Shown one piece after another: positions 55,454 to 63,967 of a DNA stretch of 64,000 nt (position 1 is the first letter of the stretch; each line of letters opens with the position of its first letter). Both the position numbers and the translations under genes were made by a program. Location of the stretch: contig NZ_JAVJSE010000001.1 of the NCBI RefSeq assembly GCF_040219615.1, positions 1-64,000 on the forward strand, given 5' to 3'. The notes beneath the pieces were generated by a model. The model had not been told where the DNA came from. It saw only the letters and a list, made by a program, of their open reading frames with translations, and ran no database searches. Origin of the DNA: Thalassobaculum_A sp040219615. Lineage in GTDB: Bacteria; Pseudomonadota; Alphaproteobacteria; Thalassobaculales; Thalassobaculaceae.

Positions 55454-56443
55454 ATGATGAGCGACACCGTCGGACTGACCGAACTGGAGCGAGCCGCCGA
55501 GTTGGTGCATGCCGTCATGCCGCCGACCCCGCAGTACCGCTGGCCGCTGCTGTCCGGGCGGGCGGGCTGCGAGGTGTGGGTCAAGCACGAGAACCAGACC
55601 CCGGCGGGGGCCTTCAAGATCCGCGGCGGCATCGTCTATGTGGACGACCTCCGGCGGGCGCGGCCCGACGTGACGGGGGTGATCGCGGCGACCCGCGGCA
55701 ACCACGGACAGTCGGTCGCGTTCGCCGCGACCCGGGCCGGCCTATCGGCGACCGTGGTGGTGCCGGAAGGCAACTCGGTCGAGAAGAACGCGGCGATGCG
55801 GGCTTTCGGGGCGGAGCTGATCGTCCACGGCCACGACTTCCAGGCCAGCCTGGAGCATGCGATCGCGCTGGCCGAGGCGCGCGGGCTGCACATGCTGCAG
55901 AGCTTCCATCCGCTGCTGGTCGCCGGGGTCGGCACCTACGCGCTGGAGCTGTTCCGCGGCGTGCCGGACCTGGACGCGGTCTATGTGCCGCTGGGCCTGG
56001 GCTCCGGCATCTGCGGGGTGATGGCGGCGCGCGACGCGGTCGGCTCGAAGGCCGAGGTGATCGGCGTGGTCGCCGCCGGCGCCCCGGCCTACGCGCTCAG
56101 CTTCGAGGCCGGCGAGCCGGTGTCGACCAACACCGCCGACACCATGGCCGACGGCGTCGCCTGCCGGGTGCCGGTGCCGGGCGCGCTCGACGCGGTGCTG
56201 AAGGGCGCGTCCGGGGTGGTCCGAGTCACCGACGACGAGATCAAGGCGGCCATGCGCCACTACTTCACCGACACCCACAACGTCGCCGAGGGTGCCGGGG
56301 CGGCGCCCCTGGCCGCCCTCCTGAAGGAACGGCACCGGTGGCAGGGTCGCAAGGTTGGCCTGATCCTGTCCGGTGGTAATGTCGACCGCACCGTCTACCA
56401 GGCGGTGCTGCAGGAAGCCGACATGAGCGAGACGGGGACGTGA
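55454..56443 (+). CDS. Threonine/serine dehydratase (PLP type II fold)
   Basis: A 329-residue PLP enzyme of the threonine ammonia-lyase family, which would deaminate threonine or a related beta-hydroxy amino acid to the oxo acid. VWVKHENQTPAGAFKIRGG carries the PLP-lysine K55; GVIAATRGNHGQSVAFAA is the family's substrate loop; GLGSGICGVMAARDAVG the phosphate-binding loop; LILSGGNVD the C-terminus. It has no ACT regulatory domain, so it is a catabolic type. A second ATG at 55457 is possible. alaX-like starts at its stop. Confidence 0.88.
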   Translation: MMSDTVGLTELERAAELVHAVMPPTPQYRWPLLSGRAGCEVWVKHENQTPAGAFKIRGGIVYVDDLRRARPDVTGVIAATRGNHGQSVAFAATRAGLSATVVVPEGNSVEKNAAMRAFGAELIVHGHDFQASLEHAIALAEARGLHMLQSFHPLLVAGVGTYALELFRGVPDLDAVYVPLGLGSGICGVMAARDAVGSKAEVIGVVAAGAPAYALSFEAGEPVSTNTADTMADGVACRVPVPGALDAVLKGASGVVRVTDDEIKAAMRHYFTDTHNVAEGAGAAPLAALLKERHRWQGRKVGLILSGGNVDRTVYQAVLQEADMSETGT

Positions 56444-57153
56444 TGACCGAGGAACTGTTCCGCGAGGACGCCTATCTGAAGAGCTGCGAGGCGACGGTGA
56501 CCGCCGTCGGTGAGACCGGCATCGTCCTCGACCGCACGGTGTTCTATCCGACCGGCGGCGGCCAGCCGGGCGACAGCGGCACGCTGACCCGGGCCGACGG
56601 CACCGCGGTGCCGATCGTCGAGGCCCGCAAGGGCGACGGCGGCGTCGTCCACCTGCCGGCCGAGGGCGCGCCGGCGCTGGCGGTCGGCGACCGGGTGACC
56701 GCGACCCTCGACTGGGACCGCCGCTACCGGCACATGCGGGTGCACACCGCCTTGCACGTGATGTGCAGCCAGGTCGTCGGCGGCGTCACCGGCGGCCAGA
56801 TCGGCGACGGCAAGGGCCGGCTGGACTTCGACCTCGAGCCGGAGAACGTGCCGGACAAGGACGCCCTGACCGAGCACCTGAACGGACTGATCGCGGCCGA
56901 CCACCCGATCACGATCTCCTGGATCACCGACGACGAGCTGACCGGCAACCCGGACCTGGTGCGCACCATGTCGGTCAAGCCGCCGATGGGCGCCGGGCGG
57001 GTCCGGATGATCCGGATCGGCGAGGATGTCGACTACCAGCCCTGCGGCGGCACCCACCTGAAGTCGCTCGGCGAGATCGGCCGGGTCGCGATCACCAAGA
57101 TCGAGAACAAGGGCAAGCAGAACCGCCGCATCAATCTCGCTCTGGTGGAATAG
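56443..57153 (+). CDS. Alanyl-tRNA editing protein (AlaX family)
   Basis: A 236-residue free-standing editing domain that hydrolyses Ser- or Gly-tRNA(Ala). TVFYPTGGGQPGDSGTL is the family N-terminus; zinc ligands are HMRVHTALHVM (HxxxH) and YQPCGGTHLKSL (CxxxH); VDYQPCGGTH lies near residue 195. Its start overlaps the threonine dehydratase stop (TGATG). Co-expression with an amino-acid deaminase suggests protection from mischarging or use of the same substrate, an inference only. Confidence 0.9.
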   Translation: MTEELFREDAYLKSCEATVTAVGETGIVLDRTVFYPTGGGQPGDSGTLTRADGTAVPIVEARKGDGGVVHLPAEGAPALAVGDRVTATLDWDRRYRHMRVHTALHVMCSQVVGGVTGGQIGDGKGRLDFDLEPENVPDKDALTEHLNGLIAADHPITISWITDDELTGNPDLVRTMSVKPPMGAGRVRMIRIGEDVDYQPCGGTHLKSLGEIGRVAITKIENKGKQNRRINLALVE

Positions 57154-57163
57154 CGGGAGCGCC

Positions 57164-57214
57164 CGTCGCGCCGTGGGTCCCGGCTCGCCGCTGTCGCGGC
57201 GTTCGGGATGACGA
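57164..57214 (+). repeat. Dispersed palindromic intergenic repeat, copy C
   Basis: CGCGCCGTGGGTCCCGG at the left and TTCGGGATGACGAC at the right, with internal CGCCGCTGTCGCGGCG hairpin. Lies just after the AlaX gene. It shares the GTGGGT...GATGACG frame with the copy at 6786-6840 but has a different loop. Confidence 0.75.
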
Positions 57215-57231
57215 CGGGGCGAAGCTTAAAA

Positions 57232-57290
57232 TGACGTCATCCTGGACCGGGCCGCTGCAGGTGGAACGGATCCGGGGCCCACCGTGCGAC
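57232..57290 (-). repeat. Dispersed palindromic intergenic repeat, copy D (inverted)
   Basis: Left end TGACGTCATCCTGGACCGGG; right end GATCCGGGGCCCACC. It is inverted relative to copy C about 17 bases away, forming the same head-to-head pair seen at 6786-6932. Confidence 0.75.
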
Positions 57291-57336
57291 GGGCGGCCGG
57301 CTGGAGCCGCACCGGCGCCGAACGGAGAGCTGTGCC

Positions 57337-58257
57337 ATGACCCTGGCCTTCGAGACCGTCGACGTGTTCACCGACACCGCCTTCGGCGGCAACCCGCTGG
57401 CGGTGGTGTTCGGCGGCGAGGACCTGTCGGGCGAGGCGATGCAGCGCATCGCCCGCGAGTTCAACTACTCGGAGACCACCTTCGTTCTGCCGCCGGCCGA
57501 TCCGGCGAACACCGCGCGGGTGCGGATCTTCTCGACCAAGCGCGAGATGCCGTTCGCCGGGCATCCCAACGTCGGGACCGCCACCGTGCTGGCCTGGCGC
57601 GGCGAGGCGTTCGGCCGCAGGCTGGGGGACCGCCTGGTGTTCGAGGAGATCGCCGGCCTGGTCCCGATCGCCGTGCAGTCCGACGGTGGCCGCCCGGTCG
57701 GCGCGATGCTGACTGCGCCGGCGGCGCTCTCGACCGGGGCCGAGGCGACCGTCGAGGACGTCGCGGCCTGCCTCGGCCTGACGCCGGCCGACATCCGGAC
57801 CGACACGCACCGGCCGATCGTCGCCTCCGGCGGCCTGCCGTTCCTGGTCGCCGAGTTGACCGACCGGGCCGCCCTGGAGCGCTCGCGGCCGGATACAGCC
57901 GGCTTCGCGAGCGCGGCGACCGTGGTGCCGCACGGCGCGATCCTGAGCTATGTGCGGACCGGCGGGCCGAACACTGGCGGCACCGACACGGTGGACATCC
58001 GCGCGCGGATGTTCGCGCCGATCCGCAACGTCGCCGAGGACCCCGCCACCGGCAGCGCCAACGTCGCGCTGATGGGGCTGCTGGCGTCGCTGCAGGCGAC
58101 GCCCGGCACCCTGGTCCGGCGGATCGCCCAGGGCGTCGAGATGGGGCGGCCGAGCCTGCTGGAGGGCGAGGCCGACTGGCGGGACGGCAAGGTGACGGCG
58201 ATCCGCATGGGCGGGCGCTGTGCGCCGGTGATGCGTGGCGAACTGCTGGCCTGGTAA
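57337..58257 (+). CDS. PhzF-family isomerase/epimerase-like protein, paralogue 1
   Basis: A 306-residue protein of the PhzF (phenazine biosynthesis/diaminopimelate epimerase fold) family. The N-terminus is ETVDVFTDTAFGGNPLAVVF, the conserved acid E46 is in EFNYSETTFVLPP, and PFAGHPNVGTATVLAW and EDPATGSANVALMGL follow, with QGVEMGRPSLLE. Phz enzymes isomerise amino-substituted cyclohexadienes; other family members are uncharacterised. It is first of three tandem paralogues (gap 25 bases to the next), and follows the threonine dehydratase-AlaX pair by 183 bases. Confidence 0.9.
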   Translation: MTLAFETVDVFTDTAFGGNPLAVVFGGEDLSGEAMQRIAREFNYSETTFVLPPADPANTARVRIFSTKREMPFAGHPNVGTATVLAWRGEAFGRRLGDRLVFEEIAGLVPIAVQSDGGRPVGAMLTAPAALSTGAEATVEDVAACLGLTPADIRTDTHRPIVASGGLPFLVAELTDRAALERSRPDTAGFASAATVVPHGAILSYVRTGGPNTGGTDTVDIRARMFAPIRNVAEDPATGSANVALMGLLASLQATPGTLVRRIAQGVEMGRPSLLEGEADWRDGKVTAIRMGGRCAPVMRGELLAW

Positions 58258-58282
58258 GGCCGGCCATCCTGGGAAGAGACCG

Positions 58283-59182
58283 ATGACGCTCAGATACGAG
58301 ACCGTGGACGTGTTCACCGAGACCGCGTTCGGCGGCAACCCGCTGGCCGTGGTTCTCGGCGGCGAGACCCTGACGGCCGAGGCCATGCAGGCGATCGCCC
58401 GGGAGTTCAACTGCCCGGAGACCACCTTCGTGATGCCGCCGGAGGATCCGGCCCACACCGCCAGGGTGCGGATCTTCACGCCGGGCATGGAACTGCCGTT
58501 CGCCGGCCACCCGAATGTCGGGACCGCCACCGTGCTGGCCTGGCGCGGCGAGATCTTCGGGCGGCCGGTCGGCGACGCGGTGGTGTTCGAGGAGGCAATC
58601 GGCGCCGTCGGCCTGGAGATCCTGCGGGCCGGTGGCGCGGCGATCGGGGCGCGGCTGACCTCGCCGGCGATGCCCACGGTCCGCGGCAGCTTCGACCCGT
58701 CGGCGGTCGCCGCCGCCGTCGGCCTGTCGGACCCGAACATCGTGGTCGCCCGGCACGCGCCGGCGCATGTGGCGATCGGCGCCACCTTCGTGATCGCCGA
58801 AGTCGAGGATCTGGATGTCCTGGCGGCGGCGCGCGGCGATGCCGGCCTGCAGGTCAAGCATCTGGGCGAGGCGGCGCCGCCGCTGGTCTATCTCTACACC
58901 CGCGAGGACGCCGGCCCGGACACCCTGCACATCCGTTCGCGCATGTTCGCGCCGCGCGCCGGAATCCCCGAGGACCCGGCGACCGGCGGCGCCGCGGTGG
59001 CGATCGCCGGGCTGTTCGCCAGCCTGTGGGACGGCAGCCTGGACATCGTCATCGACCAGGGCATCGAGATGGGCCGGCCGAGCCGGCTCGACGTCCGGCT
59101 GATCCGCGACGGCGAGGGCGAGCGCATCACCGTGGCCGGGCGCTGCGTGGCGATGATGCGCGGCGAGCTCACTGCGCTCTGA
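58283..59182 (+). CDS. PhzF-family isomerase/epimerase-like protein, paralogue 2
   Basis: A 299-residue member with the same start pattern (RYETVDVFTETAFGG) and E46 in EFNCPETTFVMPP, where its neighbours read NYSET. PFAGHPNVGTATVL is kept; the second phosphate-loop-like motif is EDPATGGAAVAIAGL instead of GSANxAL. These differences suggest another substrate. The ATG at 58283 was chosen by family alignment; the longer frame is not supported. The next paralogue begins 14 bases later. Confidence 0.9.
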   Translation: MTLRYETVDVFTETAFGGNPLAVVLGGETLTAEAMQAIAREFNCPETTFVMPPEDPAHTARVRIFTPGMELPFAGHPNVGTATVLAWRGEIFGRPVGDAVVFEEAIGAVGLEILRAGGAAIGARLTSPAMPTVRGSFDPSAVAAAVGLSDPNIVVARHAPAHVAIGATFVIAEVEDLDVLAAARGDAGLQVKHLGEAAPPLVYLYTREDAGPDTLHIRSRMFAPRAGIPEDPATGGAAVAIAGLFASLWDGSLDIVIDQGIEMGRPSRLDVRLIRDGEGERITVAGRCVAMMRGELTAL

Positions 59183-59196
59183 GGGAGGCGGGGACG

Positions 59197-60108
59197 ATGG
59201 CGCTGAGCTACCAGACCGTCGACGTGTTCACCGACACCCCGTTCGGCGGCAATCCGCTGGCCGTGGTGTTCGGGGCCGAGGGCCTGTCGAAGGTGCGGAT
59301 GCAGGCGGTCGCGGCAGAGTTCAACTACTCGGAGACGACCTTCGTGCTGCCGCCGCAGAACCCGGCGCACACCGCGCAGGTGCGGATCTTCACGCCGCGC
59401 ATCGAGGTGCCGTTCGCCGGCCATCCCAATGTCGGGACCGCCACCGTGCTGGCCTGGCGCGGGTCGATCTTCGGGGCGCCGGTCGGCGACCGGGTGGTGT
59501 TCGAGGAGGCGGCCGGGCTGGTGCCGGTCGAGATTCTGCGGGACGGCGGGAGAGCGGTCGGCGCCACCCTGACCGCACCGCAGCCGTTCCAGCGCCTGGG
59601 CGAGGCCGACGTGACCGAGGTCGCCGCCTGTCTCGGCCTGCGCCCCGCCCAGATCCGCGAGGACCGGCACGCCCCGGTGACCGGTACCGTCGGCCTGCCG
59701 TTCCTGCTGGTCGAACTGGCCGACCGGGCGGCGCTGGCGGCGGCCCGGCCGGTGACCGCCGCCATCGAGACATCGCCGAGCGTCGCGCCGGTCAAGGACA
59801 TCCACTGCTACGTGCGGACCGGGGGAGACGACGGCTTCGACCTGCGGACCCGCATGTTCGCGCCGCTCGACGGGGTACCCGAGGATCCGGCGACCGGCAG
59901 CGCCAACTGCGCGCTGGCGGGTCTGCTGGCCGAGACAGACGGGCCGGCGGACGGCGTTCTGAGCCTGCGGATCGCGCAGGGTGTGGAGATGGGACGGCCG
60001 TCGGAGCTGCTGGCCGAGGTCGACCGGCAGGCCGGCGTCACTACGGCGATCCGGATCGGCGGGCGCTGCGTCGCGATCCGGCGGGGCGAGGTGGCGGCGG
60101 GGCGCTGA
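59197..60108 (+). CDS. PhzF-family isomerase/epimerase-like protein, paralogue 3
   Basis: A 303-residue member; start YQTVDVFTDTPFGGNPLAVV, E46 in EFNYSETTFVLPP, PFAGHPNVGTATVLAWRG, EDPATGSANCALAGLL. It looks closer to paralogue 1 than to paralogue 2. GAGGGAGG at 59181-59188 precedes the ATG at 59197. It is followed by a DMT transporter gene 76 bases downstream, which could export or import a product of the cluster. Confidence 0.9.
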   Translation: MALSYQTVDVFTDTPFGGNPLAVVFGAEGLSKVRMQAVAAEFNYSETTFVLPPQNPAHTAQVRIFTPRIEVPFAGHPNVGTATVLAWRGSIFGAPVGDRVVFEEAAGLVPVEILRDGGRAVGATLTAPQPFQRLGEADVTEVAACLGLRPAQIREDRHAPVTGTVGLPFLLVELADRAALAAARPVTAAIETSPSVAPVKDIHCYVRTGGDDGFDLRTRMFAPLDGVPEDPATGSANCALAGLLAETDGPADGVLSLRIAQGVEMGRPSELLAEVDRQAGVTTAIRIGGRCVAIRRGEVAAGR

Positions 60109-60184
60109 CCCGCGCATCGTGCCAATCGCAAGTCGTTCACCATGACGTGTAGACGCGGCAAAAAATGCGCGACAAGATCGCGGG

Positions 60185-61147
60185 ATGGCGGAACCCGTGC
60201 TCGACTCCCGGGGGGTGACCGCGGTGGCGACCGCGGTGCTGTCCTGGGGCTTCCTGATCCTCATCAGCCGCGTCCTGGTGGCCGGCCATGGATTCAATCC
60301 ATGGGTGCTGTCCTTCGTCCAGATGGCGGTCGGCGGGGCGGCCATGATGGTGGCCGCCGGTCGCGGCCCGATGCCGCTCAGGGCGTTCCGGCACCCGCAG
60401 ACCTGGATCTACGGCATCCTGCGGGTGGTGACGGCGGCGACCTTGACGGCGGCCTTGGCCTACGGCACCTCGGCCGAGATCTCGGTGATGAGCACGCTGT
60501 TCATCCCGATCGGGATCCTGCTGGCCTGGCCGCTGTTCGGCCGGCGCCCGGTGGCGACCGACGCTTTCGGGTCGGTAGTGGTGCTGATCGGCGTCGGCGG
60601 CGTGGCGGCCGGCCTGCCGGGCGGCGTTTTCGGGACCGCGGTGATGCTGATGCTGATCTCGGCCAGCGCGACGGCGCTGTGCACCGCGATCGCCGAGATG
60701 CATCCGGAGAACCAGGGCGACGACCGCCGGACGCGGCTGCGGCTGACCGGCGCGGCGATGCTGGCGACCGCGACGGTGATGCTGGTGGCGGCGGCTGGAG
60801 CGTCGCATGTCGATCCGGCCGGGTTCGTCGCGACGCATGTCCCGTTGTCGGCGGTGTTCGACCCGGCGATCTGGACCGCCGGCGTTCTGGTCGGCATCGC
60901 GCTACGCGGCCCGTCGACCTATCTGACCTTCCGGGCGATCCGCATGGTCGGATCCGAGAACTACCTGATGGGCGTGGCGGTGATGCCCGCGATCACCCTG
61001 TTCTGCGAGAGTCTGGCGGCTGCCGGCGGGTTGCTTCCGATGCCGTCCCTGCCGGCGCAGACCCTGACCGCCGGCGCAGTCGGCATAGCAGGGGCGCTGG
61101 GCATCGCCGCGTTGCGTTGGCGAGCCCGGAGCGTGCAGGCAGCCTGA
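60185..61147 (+). CDS. DMT-superfamily transporter (EamA-type)
   Basis: A 320-residue inner-membrane protein with about 10 hydrophobic segments in two repeats, as in EamA/RhaT exporters. It starts VTAVATAVLSWGFLILISRV; the internal region LTAALAYGTSAEISVMSTLF begins the characteristic segments, and the last helices are near IAGALGIAALR. DMT members often export amino acids or metabolites. Position after three PhzF genes suggests it serves the cluster, an inference from order only. No strong ribosome site is seen. Confidence 0.8.
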   Translation: MAEPVLDSRGVTAVATAVLSWGFLILISRVLVAGHGFNPWVLSFVQMAVGGAAMMVAAGRGPMPLRAFRHPQTWIYGILRVVTAATLTAALAYGTSAEISVMSTLFIPIGILLAWPLFGRRPVATDAFGSVVVLIGVGGVAAGLPGGVFGTAVMLMLISASATALCTAIAEMHPENQGDDRRTRLRLTGAAMLATATVMLVAAAGASHVDPAGFVATHVPLSAVFDPAIWTAGVLVGIALRGPSTYLTFRAIRMVGSENYLMGVAVMPAITLFCESLAAAGGLLPMPSLPAQTLTAGAVGIAGALGIAALRWRARSVQAA

Positions 61148-61232
61148 CCGATGCGAGCGGCCGCTTGGGTTCGGCGTGCGTCCCTCCTATGATCCCGGCC
61201 GGTTGAGCATGGATCGACAGGACGAGGACGCA

Positions 61233-62294
61233 ATGACCACGCTGAAAGTGGCGGTGATCCCGGGCGACGGGATCGGTTGGGAGGTGGTGCCCGAGGGGCT
61301 GAAGGTGCTGGAGGCGGTCGGCCGCAAGCACGGCCTCGGCTACAGCTTCACGGAATACGACTGGGGCTGCGAGCGCTACCACAAGACCGGACAGATGATG
61401 CCGGAGGACGGGCTGGAGCAGCTCAAGGAGGCGGATTCGATCTTCCTTGGCGCCGTCGGCTTCCCGGGCGTGCCGGACCACGTCTCGCTGTGGGGCCTGC
61501 TGATCCCGATCCGCCGCGAGATGCACCAGTACGTCAACCTGCGCCCGGTGCGGATGATGAAGGGCATGAAGTGCCCGCTCGCCGGCCGTGGCCCGGAGGA
61601 CATCGACTTCTGGGTGATCCGCGAGAACAACGAGGGCGAGTACTCCGAGATCGGCGGCCGGCTGAACCGCGGTACCGAGCGCGAGATGGCGATCCAGGAG
61701 ACCGTCATGACGCGGCACGGGACCGACCGCATCATGCGATATGCCTTCGAGCTGTGCCGGCGGGTCGGCAAGCGGAAGGTCACCTCGGCGACCAAGTCGA
61801 ACGGCATCATCCACACCATGCCGTTCTGGGACGAGCGCTTCGAGGCGATCGCCGCCGAGTACCCGGACCTGAAGACCGACAAGTACCACATCGACATCCT
61901 GACCGCGCATTTCGTGCTGCACCCGGACTGGTTCGACGTGGTGGTCGGCTCCAACCTGTTCGGCGACATCCTGTCGGACCTGGGCCCGGCGGTCGCCGGC
62001 TCGATCGGCATAGCACCGTCGGCCAACATCAACCCCGAGGGCGACTACCCGTCGATGTTCGAGCCGGTACACGGCTCGGCCCCCGACATCGCCGGCAAGG
62101 GCATCGCCAACCCGATCGGCCAGATCTGGTCGGGTGCGATGATGCTCGAGCATCTCGGGCATGGCGAGGCGGCGGCCGACATCGTCCGGGCGATCGAGAC
62201 GGTGCTCGAGGGCGGCGGGCCGAAGACCCCGGACCTGGGCGGGCAGGCCAGCACCAGGGACCTGGGGGACGCCATCGTCGAGGCGCTGAAGTGA
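61233..62294 (+). CDS. Tartrate dehydrogenase-type isocitrate/isopropylmalate dehydrogenase family enzyme
   Basis: A 353-residue decarboxylating beta-hydroxyacid dehydrogenase. The N-terminus VAVIPGDGIGWEVVPEGL binds NAD; RREMHQYVNLRPVRMM and VIRENNEGEYSEIGG are substrate-binding; GSNLFGDILSDLGPAVAGSIG and SMFEPVHGSAPDIAGKG the metal and NAD loops. The ANINPEGDYPSMFEP part is of the tartrate/malate type. It would oxidise tartrate, D-malate or a related acid. The ATG at 61233 has GAGGA upstream. The maoC start overlaps its stop. Confidence 0.87.
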   Translation: MTTLKVAVIPGDGIGWEVVPEGLKVLEAVGRKHGLGYSFTEYDWGCERYHKTGQMMPEDGLEQLKEADSIFLGAVGFPGVPDHVSLWGLLIPIRREMHQYVNLRPVRMMKGMKCPLAGRGPEDIDFWVIRENNEGEYSEIGGRLNRGTEREMAIQETVMTRHGTDRIMRYAFELCRRVGKRKVTSATKSNGIIHTMPFWDERFEAIAAEYPDLKTDKYHIDILTAHFVLHPDWFDVVVGSNLFGDILSDLGPAVAGSIGIAPSANINPEGDYPSMFEPVHGSAPDIAGKGIANPIGQIWSGAMMLEHLGHGEAAADIVRAIETVLEGGGPKTPDLGGQASTRDLGDAIVEALK

Positions 62295-62743
62295 GGCCCT
62301 CGCTGTACTTCGAGGATCTCGAAATCGGTCAGGTCATCGAGAGCCAGTCGGCGACGCTGACCGAGAGCCAGATCATGGAGTTCGCCTGGGCCTGGGACCC
62401 GCAGCCCTTCCACGTCTCCAGGACCGGCGCCGAGGCCTCGATGTTCGGCGGCGTCATCGCCAGCGGCTTCCACACCCTGGTGGTGACCTTCCGGCTGCTC
62501 TGGCAGGGCGGGCCGATCCAGCAGACCAATGTCGGCGGCACCGGCATCGACAACCTGCGCTGGTCGCGGCCGGTGCGGGCCGGCGACACCCTGCGGGCCA
62601 CCGCCGAGGTGGCGGAGCTGCGGCCGTCGTCATCGAAGCCGTTCGGCACCGTGCGGCTGAAATACACCACGCTGAACCAGGACGATGAGGTGGTGATGAC
62701 CTGCGAGATGCTGCACCTGGTGGCGAAACGGCCCGCCGGGTAG
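62291..62743 (+). CDS. MaoC-family dehydratase
   Basis: A 150-residue hot-dog-fold hydratase: LYFEDLEIGQVIESQSATLT, then FAWAWDPQPFHV with the catalytic Asp and His, and VGGTGIDNLRWSRPVRAGDT. These proteins are (R)-specific enoyl-CoA hydratases or relatives. The start is GTG overlapping the tartrate dehydrogenase stop (GTGA), so both are translated together. A repeat copy follows. Confidence 0.88.
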   Translation: MRPSLYFEDLEIGQVIESQSATLTESQIMEFAWAWDPQPFHVSRTGAEASMFGGVIASGFHTLVVTFRLLWQGGPIQQTNVGGTGIDNLRWSRPVRAGDTLRATAEVAELRPSSSKPFGTVRLKYTTLNQDDEVVMTCEMLHLVAKRPAG

Positions 62744-62763
62744 CGGCGCGATCATCCGTCCTT

Positions 62764-62820
62764 GACGTCATCCCGGACCGGACCGCCGTAGACGGGACGG
62801 ATCCGGGACCCACCCGCCGC
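62764..62820 (-). repeat. Dispersed palindromic intergenic repeat, copy E (inverted)
   Basis: Starts GACGTCATCCCGGACCGGA and ends CGGATCCGGGACCCACCCG. It lies between the maoC-like gene and the PLP enzyme, and has the same frame as the copy at 57232-57290. No partner in opposite orientation is present here. Confidence 0.75.
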
Positions 62821-62851
62821 CCCTCTGTCCGGATCACTTCCGAGGACCCCG

Positions 62852-63964
62852 ATGGTCGAATACCTCTCCCAGGACGGCCTGCGCCGCTACCCGGTCGACA
62901 CCCCGCTCTGGCGCTGCCCGGAAACCGGCCAGCCGGTCAACCTGACGCCGGGCCCCGGCCTCGTGCCGGGGGACGTGGTCGCCTCCGACTTCTCGCTGTG
63001 GCGCTACGCCAAGGCCCTGCGGGTGCCGGCGGCGGCCCGGGTGTCGCTCGGCGAGGGGCTGACCCCGCTGGTGCCGACCGCCTATGGCGGCGGCCGACCG
63101 CGCATCAAGTGCGAGTACCTCGCGCCCTCGGGCTCGTTCAAGGACCGCGGCATGGCGGTCCTGGTCAGCTACCTGAAGGCCCGGGGCGTGGCCGAGGTGA
63201 TGCTGGACTCCTCCGGCAACGCCGCGGCCTCGCTGGCCTGCTACGCCGCCGCCGCCGGCCTGAAGGCGAGGCTGATGGTGCCGGGCTACACCTCGCCGGC
63301 CAAGGTGGCGCAGATCCGGGTCTACGGCGCCGAGGTCGAGCTGGTGCCGGGAACCCGCCAGGACTGCGCCGCCGCCGCCCTGAGGCTGGCCGAGGAGGGG
63401 CTGTTCTACGCCAGCCACAACTGGCAGCCCTACTTCGTCGAGGGCACCCGCACGCTGGCCTTCGAGATCTGGGAGCAGTACGGCTACGCGGTGCCCGACA
63501 ACGTGGTCATCCCGGTCGGCTACGGCAGCAACCTGATGGGCTGCCACCTGGGCTTCGCCGAACTGCTGGAGCGCGGCGCGATCGACCGGATGCCGAGGCT
63601 GTTCGCCGCCCAGCCGGCGAACTGCGCGGCCCTGCACGCCGCCTTCGCGGCCGGGGCCGCGGTGCCGGTCGAGGCGAAGCCGACGGTCGCCGAGGGCATC
63701 GCCAACAGCAAGCTGGTCCGGGTGCCCGAGACCCTCGCGGCGCTGCGGGAGTCGGCCGGCGGCACGGTGGCGGTGCCGGAAGAGGCGATCCTGTCGGCCA
63801 TGCACGCGCTGGCCCGCCGCGGCTTCTTCGTCGAGCCGTCGAGCGCGGTCGCCGGCGCCGGCTACGAGGCGCTGGTCGCCGACGGCACGATCGCGCCGGA
63901 CCAGGAGACCGTGATCGTGCTGACCGGCAACGGCCTGAAGAGTGCGGACGTATTGCCGGGGTGA
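62852..63964 (+). CDS. Threonine-synthase-like PLP-dependent enzyme
   Basis: A 370-residue PLP fold type II enzyme. YPVDTPLWRCPETGQPVNLT at the N-terminus resembles the zinc-less knuckle of threonine synthase; VSLGEGLTPLVPT is the family mark; the PLP-lysine lies in APSGSFKDRGMAVLVSYL near residue 95; DSSGNAAASLACYAA follows. PVGYGSNLMGCHLGFAEL is the phosphate loop. The exact substrate is unresolved: threonine synthase or a beta-eliminating relative. The start ATG at 62852 is preceded by GAGGAC. Confidence 0.82.
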   Translation: MVEYLSQDGLRRYPVDTPLWRCPETGQPVNLTPGPGLVPGDVVASDFSLWRYAKALRVPAAARVSLGEGLTPLVPTAYGGGRPRIKCEYLAPSGSFKDRGMAVLVSYLKARGVAEVMLDSSGNAAASLACYAAAAGLKARLMVPGYTSPAKVAQIRVYGAEVELVPGTRQDCAAAALRLAEEGLFYASHNWQPYFVEGTRTLAFEIWEQYGYAVPDNVVIPVGYGSNLMGCHLGFAELLERGAIDRMPRLFAAQPANCAALHAAFAAGAAVPVEAKPTVAEGIANSKLVRVPETLAALRESAGGTVAVPEEAILSAMHALARRGFFVEPSSAVAGAGYEALVADGTIAPDQETVIVLTGNGLKSADVLPG

Positions 63965-63967
63965 AGC

